A stretch of DNA of 64,000 nucleotides. Source: Fluviirhizobium alvei (GTDB lineage Bacteria; Pseudomonadota; Alphaproteobacteria; Rhizobiales; Rhizobiaceae). Within the stretch, counting starts at the first letter, position 1. Each line of letters starts with the position of its first letter. Shown here piece by piece: positions 17,989-24,701 of this stretch. The notes under the pieces were generated by a model. That model saw only the letters and a program-made list of their open reading frames with translations. It was not told where the DNA came from and did no database searches. Location: NCBI RefSeq assembly GCF_030551875.1, contig NZ_JAUOZU010000003.1, positions 1-64,000 of the forward strand, given 5' to 3'. The position numbers were made by a program, and so were the translations under genes.

Positions 17989-18156
17989 TTCTGCATTTTA
18001 GACGATGCTTAGGCAGATGATAACCATCGAATAAGGATAAGCGTCAGAATGATACTTCTCGGTTTAAATCCGTATTCTTGACAGATCTCCTGTTTCAAAC
18101 TCTGTTACGTTCTGGGGCAATTTGATCGATGCAACGATCGAACACAGGGGAAAGAC

Positions 18157-18630
18157 GTGATCCGGAAATTTGTGACAGCAGCAGCAGCGCTCTATCTGTC
18201 TGCGATGGGATTTGTGACGCCGGGACAGGCTGGCGAGATGGTGCTTTCCAAAGAGGGTGGATGGAAGATCATCCTCAATCTGAATGCGGATACGAGCTTC
18301 AATCGCTGCATCATGGAAACGAATCAGAAGGGGCAGGTGCTCAGACTGGCTAATAACGGCAAGATCTGGAGCCTCTCGGTTCCCGCTGCCGGCCACAAGA
18401 GAGGCGCCGATGGCATGGTTGGCTTCAACAACCAGCAGAGCGAGTACTTCGCCTTCGCTTCCGACAAATCGAGAGCCTGGACCGAATTCCATCCCGAAAT
18501 GGCCGACCAGCTCGGCCGTTCGGGCACGCTTGAAGTGTCAGTGGGCAACAAAAACTTTCGGTGGGCTGTGAAAGGCGCGAGCGGCGCCATGATGCGTGTC
18601 GCCGAGTGCGTCCAGCGCTTCAATCATTGA
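18157..18630 (+). CDS. Secreted small protein of unknown function
   Basis: This 157-residue protein starts with GTG at 18157, six nt after AGGGG. Residues 1-25 form a signal peptide ending PGQAG, so the product is probably periplasmic. The mature part has two cysteines (in NRCIME and AECVQRF) that could form a disulphide near the termini. The middle is beta-like with an NNQQSEYFAF segment. I recognise no family. The gene is isolated, with its own upstream region and prfB convergent downstream. Confidence 0.75.
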   Translation: MIRKFVTAAAALYLSAMGFVTPGQAGEMVLSKEGGWKIILNLNADTSFNRCIMETNQKGQVLRLANNGKIWSLSVPAAGHKRGADGMVGFNNQQSEYFAFASDKSRAWTEFHPEMADQLGRSGTLEVSVGNKNFRWAVKGASGAMMRVAECVQRFNH

Positions 18631-18715
18631 TTTTCGGGACCGGCAGCTGCCGCCCTGCCCTCGACGGAGGTCAACAAACCGGAACTCCCCCGGCTGAGCC
18701 GGGGGAGACTGAAGA

Positions 18716-19847
18716 TCAGTTCAGATCATCGACGCCCGCATCGGGCTTGCCGGAGATGCGGTGTGCCAGCGCCGCTTCCATGAACGGATTGAGCGCGCCA
18801 TCAAGCACATCGCCCGGCGCCGTGCTTTCCACTCCGGTGCGCACGTCCTTCACCATCTGGTAGGGCTGAAGAACGTAGGAACGGATCTGGTGGCCCCAGC
18901 CGATATCGGTCTTGGACGCAGCTTCGGCATTGGCTGCCGCTTCCCGTTTTTCGAGCTCAACCTCGTAGAGGCGCGAGCGCAACATTTCCCAGGCCTTGGC
19001 CTTGTTCTTGTGCTGTGAGCGCTCCTGCTGGCAGGCGACTGCAATACCGGTCGGAATATGCGTGATACGCACGGCCGAGTCGGTCGTGTTGATATGCTGG
19101 CCGCCCGAACCCGACGCACGATAGGTATCGATACGGCAATCGCTCTCGTTGATATCGATATTGATGGAATCATCCACCACCGGGTAGACCCAGATCGACG
19201 AGAAGGACGTATGCCGCCGCGCATTCGAATCATAGGGCGAGATCCGCACCAGACGATGCACGCCCGATTCCGTCTTCAGCCAACCGTAGGCATTGTGGCC
19301 CTTGACGAGGATGGTTGCCGATTTGATGCCGGCTTCTTCACCGTCATGCATTTCGAGCACTTCGACCTTGTAGCCCTGCTTTTCCGCCCAGCGGGTATAC
19401 ATGCGCAGAAGCATGTTGGCCCAATCCTGGCTTTCGGTACCGCCTGCCCCGGCATGGACTTCGAGATAGGTGTCGTTGCTGTCGGCTTCGCCGGACAGCA
19501 TGGCCTCGACCTGACGGCGGTTGGCTTCCGCCAGCATCTCCTTGAGAGAGGCTTCTGCGACGGTAATGATCTCCTGATCGTCCTCCATCTCGCCAAGCTC
19601 GATGAGGTCGATATTCTCCTGCAGCTGGGCCTCGAACTTGCGGACGCTCGAAATGCCGTCGTCAAGCTGCTGGCGTTCGCGCATCAGTTTCTGCGCTTCG
19701 GCCGGGTCATTCCACAGATTGGGATCTTCGGACTTGTTGTTGAGCCAGTCCAGGCGCCTTACAGCCTGATCCCAGTCAAAGATGCCTCCTCAGCAGGCTT
19801 ATGGCCTGCTTGATTTCGTCGATTACATTTACGGTTTCGTTGCGCAT
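18716..19847 (-). CDS. prfB: Peptide chain release factor 2, expressed by +1 programmed frameshift
   Basis: RF2 recognises UGA and UAA stops. The protein is 376 residues if frameshifting occurs: 23 codons from ATG at 19847 ([23 protein letters not shown]), then an in-frame TGA (19778-19776), then continuation in the +1 frame at GAC (19777). The GGQ motif ([10 protein letters not shown]) that triggers peptidyl hydrolysis is present. The tripeptide position is SPY where E. coli has SPF. It lies 84 bp after mrcA and carries a hairpin in between. A plain single-frame reading gives only a 322-residue fragment starting at MRERQQ. Confidence 0.95.
19775..19790 (-). promoter_or_regulatory. prfB frameshift signal (AGGAGG CAT CTT TGA C)
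   Basis: On the minus strand, AGGAGG (19790-19785) acts as an internal Shine-Dalgarno sequence. It is followed by CAT CTT TGA C. This matches the E. coli prfB element, where low RF2 stalls the ribosome at UGA and the leucine tRNA slips from CUU to UUU. The result is autoregulation of RF2. All parts of the element are intact here. Confidence 0.95.
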
Positions 19848-19874
19848 TCGCTCATCCAACTGTTGAACTGAAGA

Positions 19875-19903
19875 CGGGCCGTCAGATAGACACTGACGGC
19901 CCG
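19875..19903 (-). terminator. Hairpin between mrcA and prfB
   Basis: CGGGCCGTCA (19875-19884), 9-nt loop, TGACGGCCCG (19894-19903) is a perfect 10-bp stem 28 bp after the mrcA stop. No T tract follows on the minus strand, so it may be a partial terminator or stability element in the amiC-mrcA-prfB string. Confidence 0.5.
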
Positions 19904-19931
19904 GCTGTAAAGATGAAAGACCCGGTGTGGT

Positions 19932-22385
19932 TCAGAACAATCCCGGCTGTCCCGAAGTTATGGCATCCTTCGCCTGCTGCGAATTGTTGAGGATTTCTTC
20001 CGGCGACGCATAGCCTTCCGCGCCGATGACCGAGAAGACGTCGGCCGGGCCGGTTCCGGGCTTGAAGGCTTCCATGATCGTATCCGGCTCACCATCGAAG
20101 GCCTGCATGCCGGTCTTCCGGTTGACCGCGATCAGCTTCATCCCTTCCGGAATGATGAACTTTTCCGGTGTTGTCCCCTTCAAGGCGGCCTGCATGAACT
20201 CGTTGAACAATGGTGCGGCTAGCGAACCGCCGGTGGCACCACGGCCAAGCGGCTTGGGATCGTCAAAGCCCATATAGACGCCGGCAACGAGGTTCGGCGT
20301 GTAGCCGACGAACCAGGTGTCCTTTTCGTCATTGGTGGTGCCCGTCTTGCCGGCGACATCGCTCTCGAGCCGGATCTTGCCGGCGGCGGTGCCGCGCAGG
20401 ATCACACCCTGCATCATCGAGGTGATCTGATAGGCCGTCATCGGATCGAGAACCTGTTCGCGATTGTCGACCACTTCCGGCTCGTCCTGGCTGGTCCATT
20501 CCGTCGCGTTGCATGCCTGGCAGATGCTTTCCTCATGCTTGAAGATCGTCTTGCCGTAGCGATCCTGAATCCGGTCGATCAGGGTCGGCTTGATCTGCTT
20601 GCCGCCATTGGCGAGCACCGAATAGGCCGAAACCATGCGCATGACCGTTGTTTCGCCAGAACCGAGCGACATCGAAAGCACTGGCTGCATCTTGTCATAG
20701 ATGCCGAACCGCTCGGCATATTCGGCCACGAGGTTCATGCCCATGTCATTGGCGAGACGGACCGTCATCAGGTTACGCGATTTCTCGATACCGAGGCGCA
20801 GGGTCGAAGGGCCAGCGGCGCCGCCGCCATAGTTTTGCGGACGCCACACGGTACCGCCCGAAACGATCTCGATCGGCGCATCGAGCACAACAGATGCCGG
20901 CGTATAGCCGTTGTCGAGAGCGGCCGCATAGACGAACGGCTTGAAGGACGAACCCGGCTGGCGCATGGCCTGCGTCGCGCGGTTGAATTCCGACTGTGAA
21001 TAGGAGAAGCCGCCGACCATGGCGAGCACGCGACCCGTATGCGGATCCATCGCCACGAAACCGCCCTGCACTTTCGGCGGCTGACGCAGCCTATAGGTTC
21101 CGTCCGCGTCGGCGATCGGCTGGACATAGACCACATCGCCGCTATTGAGAACGCCGGTCGGGTTTTTTGCCGTCTTGCGATCGCCCGTCGCCGAGCGATA
21201 GGCCCATTTCATGGCCTTGGCCGGAATCCGGCCGGTCACGCGCGCTTCATCGACCTTGCCGGCAGCATCGACTTCCGGCCTCAGGCCGATATCGACGCCC
21301 TCGTCATCGGTGGCCAGCACCACGGCCAGCTTCCATTCCGGCAGATCGCGGAACGGCACGACCTTCGACAGCGGCACGCCCCAGTCGGATCCCATCTCGA
21401 TATGCGAAATGAGCCCGTGAAAACCGCGCGTTTCATCATAGCCGATCAGACCGTCCTGCAAGGCCTTGCGCGCGAAAGCCTGCAATTTGGGATCGAGCGA
21501 TGTGCGAACGGACAGGCCGCCTTCGAACAGGGCATCTTCGCCATATTTTTCGGTGATCTGCCGCCGCACTTCGCTCGCGAAATATTCCGAAGCGAAGAGA
21601 TAGGAGTTAGACTTCTTCGGGCTGACGCCGAGATCGCTCTCCTTAGCCTTTTCGCCATCCTCCGCCGTTACATAACCATTCTCGACCATGCGGTCGATGA
21701 CCCAGTTGCGGCGTGTGAGCGCTGCATCGCGGTTGCGGAACGGATTGTAGTTCGACGGCGCCTTCGGAAGCGACGCCAGATAGGCAGCCTCGGCAATGCT
21801 GAGTTCAGTCACCGGCTTGTCGAAATAGGTAAGGGCCGCACTCGCCAGACCATAGGAATTGAGACCGAAGAAAATCTCGTTGAGATAGAGTTCGAGAATC
21901 TTGTCCTTCGAATAGGCCTGTTCGATGCGGAAGGCGAGAATGGCTTCCTTGACCTTGCGGTCGATCGTCCGGTCGGCGGTGAGAAGGAAGTTCTTCGTCA
22001 CCTGCTGGGTGATCGTGGAGGCACCTTCCATGCGTTTTCCGGTGCCAAGATTCTGGATATTGTTGACGATGGCGCGCGCCAGACCCTGAAAGTCGACGCC
22101 GGCATGCTGATAGAAATTCTTGTCTTCCGCCGAAAGGAAGGCAGCCTTGACCCGATCCGGAATGGCCTGGATCGGCAGGAACAGGCGCCGTTCCTTGGCA
22201 TATTCGCCGATCAGCGAACCGTCGGCGGCATGAACGCGGGTGGTGACCGGCGGCGAATAATTGGCCAGAACCTCATAGTCGGGAAGATCTTTGGTGACCT
22301 GACCGAGATAAAGTGCCAACGCCGCAGCAGCGCCAAGGAACAGAACCGAAGCCAGCCCGAAGAAATATCCGATCAATCTTATCAT
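19932..22385 (-). CDS. mrcA: Penicillin-binding protein 1A (bifunctional transglycosylase/transpeptidase)
   Basis: This 817-residue class A PBP polymerises and cross-links peptidoglycan. It has an N-terminal membrane anchor at residues 3-30, then a GT51 glycosyltransferase with catalytic Glu87 in AEDKN and the EGASTITQQ and KILELYLN motifs. The transpeptidase has the S479-S-F-K482 active site, an SRN motif and KTGTT. The length and the insert between the GT and TP domains fit PBP1a. It follows amiC on the same strand after 158 bp, so two cell-wall genes are adjacent and likely co-expressed. Confidence 0.97.
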   Translation of the reverse strand: MIRLIGYFFGLASVLFLGAAAALALYLGQVTKDLPDYEVLANYSPPVTTRVHAADGSLIGEYAKERRLFLPIQAIPDRVKAAFLSAEDKNFYQHAGVDFQGLARAIVNNIQNLGTGKRMEGASTITQQVTKNFLLTADRTIDRKVKEAILAFRIEQAYSKDKILELYLNEIFFGLNSYGLASAALTYFDKPVTELSIAEAAYLASLPKAPSNYNPFRNRDAALTRRNWVIDRMVENGYVTAEDGEKAKESDLGVSPKKSNSYLFASEYFASEVRRQITEKYGEDALFEGGLSVRTSLDPKLQAFARKALQDGLIGYDETRGFHGLISHIEMGSDWGVPLSKVVPFRDLPEWKLAVVLATDDEGVDIGLRPEVDAAGKVDEARVTGRIPAKAMKWAYRSATGDRKTAKNPTGVLNSGDVVYVQPIADADGTYRLRQPPKVQGGFVAMDPHTGRVLAMVGGFSYSQSEFNRATQAMRQPGSSFKPFVYAAALDNGYTPASVVLDAPIEIVSGGTVWRPQNYGGGAAGPSTLRLGIEKSRNLMTVRLANDMGMNLVAEYAERFGIYDKMQPVLSMSLGSGETTVMRMVSAYSVLANGGKQIKPTLIDRIQDRYGKTIFKHEESICQACNATEWTSQDEPEVVDNREQVLDPMTAYQITSMMQGVILRGTAAGKIRLESDVAGKTGTTNDEKDTWFVGYTPNLVAGVYMGFDDPKPLGRGATGGSLAAPLFNEFMQAALKGTTPEKFIIPEGMKLIAVNRKTGMQAFDGEPDTIMEAFKPGTGPADVFSVIGAEGYASPEEILNNSQQAKDAITSGQPGLF

Positions 22386-22543
22386 TGCATCATTGCCCGT
22401 CTGTCGTCACCGGTGGCCAGCGCAATGGCAGTGCTGGATTCGCTTTCGCAACAGTAGCGAAAACCGGTTCTTGCCGATACGTCCTTACCGATCCGAATGT
22501 GAGGAAAATAGGGCCGGTGCCGGTTTTCCCGGCCTAATCGCAG

Positions 22544-23782
22544 TCAGTTCGCGACGGCAACACCGGATTCCTTGAGATAACGTCCCACCGCATCCGAAAG
22601 CAGCGTCGCCACCTTTGCCTGCCATTCCGGATCGGTCAGCAGCTTCTCATCCTCCGGATTCGAAAGGAATCCCAGTTCAAGAAGGATGGAGGGCACATCC
22701 GGCGCCTGCAGCACCCGGAAGCCGGCATGCCGGAGCGGATTGTTGATCAGGGTGATCTGTCCTTCGAAGGATTTCACCACGCTTTCCGCCATGCGGATGG
22801 AAAAGGCCTGGGTCTCGCGCCGGGTCAGATCGATCAGAATATCGGTCACCTCTTCCGGCTCGTCATTCACTTGAATGCCGGCAATACCGTCGGAGAGGTT
22901 TTCCCGCTCGGCCAGACCGGCGGCGAGAAGGTCCGACGCCTTGTCCGATATGGTATAGACGGTCGCGCCGCGAATATCCTTCTGCCGCAAGGTATCGGCA
23001 TGCAGGGAAATGAACAGCTTGGCGCCGCGCTGACGCGCGATCACCACGCGCTCGGACAGAGAGATGAACGTATCGTCCTCGCGGGTCAGGAAGGCACGAA
23101 CACCCTTGATTGCATTCAGCCTGTCGGCAAGGTCCTTGGCGAAGGCGAGTGTCACGTCCTTCTCGTCCACTTTCGTCACGGCGCCCTGCGCCCCGGCATC
23201 GATCCCACCGTGACCGGCATCGACGGCGACGAGATAATCACCACCCTCCGGAGCGGGGGCGGCATCCCCTACCCGATCGCCTTTCCCTTCGACGGAACTT
23301 TCCCGACCGGTCCAGGCCTGGGTTTCGACAAGTGTGGTGTAATCCTTCTGCGGGATAACCTCGCAATCAATCACGAGGCGAAAGCCCTGGCTGCTTTCAT
23401 TCGGCTGCACTTCGGCCAGAACGGCCTTGGCCGGGCGATGCATCGTCAGCACGATGCGGGAGGCATTCTCGCCCATCGTGCCATAGCGAATGTCGGCAAA
23501 GAGACCGATCGGTTCGAGTTCGGTCTCGGAAAAAGCGAAATGGGTCTCGGCAAGATCAATGACGATCCGGTTCGGATTGGATGTGTAATGGAGGGTGAAT
23601 TCCGGCTTGCGGTCGAATTCGATCACTAGCCGGCCACGCGCATCATCGCTCGCCACACGCCCGCCGAACGCAATCAGGCTGTTCCTTGACTGTGTTTCGG
23701 TCGCAACCACGATGGCCGGAATCAGCCACAATAGTGCGAAGAACAGGATCTTCTGCAGAAAATTGCGAGACATTCCTGGCAT
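22544..23782 (-). CDS. amiC: N-acetylmuramoyl-L-alanine amidase (AmiC type, AMIN domain)
   Basis: This protein of about 412 residues cleaves the amide bond between muramic acid and the stem peptide, chiefly at the septum. A signal-like hydrophobic stretch (FFALLWLIPAIVVATE) leads into an AMIN domain at about residues 30-150. The zinc-dependent Amidase_3 domain has the VDAGHGGIDAG zinc motif and the catalytic LLELGFLSN glutamate. The start is uncertain: ATGs at 23782 and 23773 are both possible and neither has a strong ribosome site. The open frame extends to 24070 without homologous content. Confidence 0.92.
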   Translation of the reverse strand: MPGMSRNFLQKILFFALLWLIPAIVVATETQSRNSLIAFGGRVASDDARGRLVIEFDRKPEFTLHYTSNPNRIVIDLAETHFAFSETELEPIGLFADIRYGTMGENASRIVLTMHRPAKAVLAEVQPNESSQGFRLVIDCEVIPQKDYTTLVETQAWTGRESSVEGKGDRVGDAAPAPEGGDYLVAVDAGHGGIDAGAQGAVTKVDEKDVTLAFAKDLADRLNAIKGVRAFLTREDDTFISLSERVVIARQRGAKLFISLHADTLRQKDIRGATVYTISDKASDLLAAGLAERENLSDGIAGIQVNDEPEEVTDILIDLTRRETQAFSIRMAESVVKSFEGQITLINNPLRHAGFRVLQAPDVPSILLELGFLSNPEDEKLLTDPEWQAKVATLLSDAVGRYLKESGVAVAN

Positions 23783-23830
23783 TTTCCAATTCTTGAGCCG
23801 TTGTCGCATAAGACGCCGCGGGTTTCCGGC

Positions 23831-24103
23831 TAATACCAAGCGTCGATGATAGGAACCGATTGCGCCAGAGCGATTTTGGTTTCCGGCGAGGAGAAAACCA
23901 CAGACGGACCAAAAGGTCCGGCGCGGATTTTCGACAATGTCCGGAAGCCAAAAGCGCCCGGTCCTCCGGATGGGCCGGACATCCGTCCCCGACTTTGTCG
24001 CAATCCTCGACCGATACCTCTGCATCGCTCTCTGGTATGCTCCTCGTCGGATGACGGCGTCCGGTCCCAAGCAATCGGTTTCTATCGTTGACGCTTGGTA
24101 TAA
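23831..24103. repeat. 273-bp element bounded by 33-bp inverted repeats
   Basis: The left arm (23831-23863) and the reverse complement of the right arm (24071-24103) match at 29 of 33 positions, with mismatches at arm positions 2, 15, 17 and 23. The core is ATACCAAGCGTC...GATAG.AACCGATTGC. The interior of about 207 bp has no protein gene. The element lies just upstream of amiC, so it overlaps that promoter region. It looks like a miniature inverted-repeat element or a folded leader; no clear target duplication was found. Confidence 0.75.
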
Positions 24104-24701
24104 GCGTGTGATTCCCCCTTATAGCGTCGCTCGGCAAACTTCACACCCCCGACCGCTCGTCACCGAAACGAAGTTCGGATGTCGGCGCGCGACGGGCCCA
24201 AATTCAGCAATATTGTGACGGATTTGCGTCACCTCTTGATATTGAACAAGATAAACCATAGAAGATACGTGAGAGATGAAAAGCGAAGACGGGATGGAGT
24301 CGCTTGAGTGGCCGCCAGCCGAATGGTTTCGGCGCCTGACAAGTGGGCTCATCTGCCGACGAACCGTGCTCATCTTGGGTTCCTTTGCGCAAGAAACCAT
24401 CGTGGTTTCCGGCAATTTATCGGCGGCGCGCCGCCAACCGTCCGGTCTCCGGGCAAATTCATTGGACCTCACGGTCTTGGACATTGGCATTCTCGTTTGG
24501 TCATTCGCCTTTGGCACAGGGAATTTTGAGTGCAGCGACACAGAGTGGAAACCCGGATTGGACGGTTTCCTGTCGCCCCCTGTTTCATGCGTTATCCGCG
24601 AGAACTAGAAAATTCGGCACAGAAAATCCGGCCCCCGAATCACGCGCCCCAGGGATCGCAGTTCGGCCCCCCGTCTTTCCTTGCCGAGGAGCGAAAGTTT
24701 C
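24104..24701 (+). promoter_or_regulatory. Long rne upstream region with structured leader and promoter candidate
   Basis: This gap of about 600 bp precedes rne and has no coding frame with support. A promoter candidate CTTGAT (24235-24240), 16 nt, CATAGA (24257-24262) would give a leader of over 400 nt. Hairpins within it are GAAACCA-TCG-TGGTTTC (24393-24409), a GGCGGCGCGCCGCC palindrome (24422-24435), and GGAAACC/GGTTTCC (24547-24553, 24564-24570). In enterobacteria the rne 5' UTR is a structured autoregulatory target of RNase E. An equivalent role here is inferred. Confidence 0.5.

Noticed and set aside
19684-19684. Internal ATG as the only prfB start
   Set aside because: It would omit the conserved first 54 residues; the +1 frameshift signal upstream gives the full protein.
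22386-22543. Terminator or repeat in the amiC-mrcA gap
   Set aside because: Several short AAAACCGG/CCGGTTTT and GGCCGG matches exist, but none forms one convincing stem with a T tract.
24681-24701. Upstream ATG as rne start
   Set aside because: Seven extra residues with no ribosome site; GAGGAG supports the ATG at 24702.
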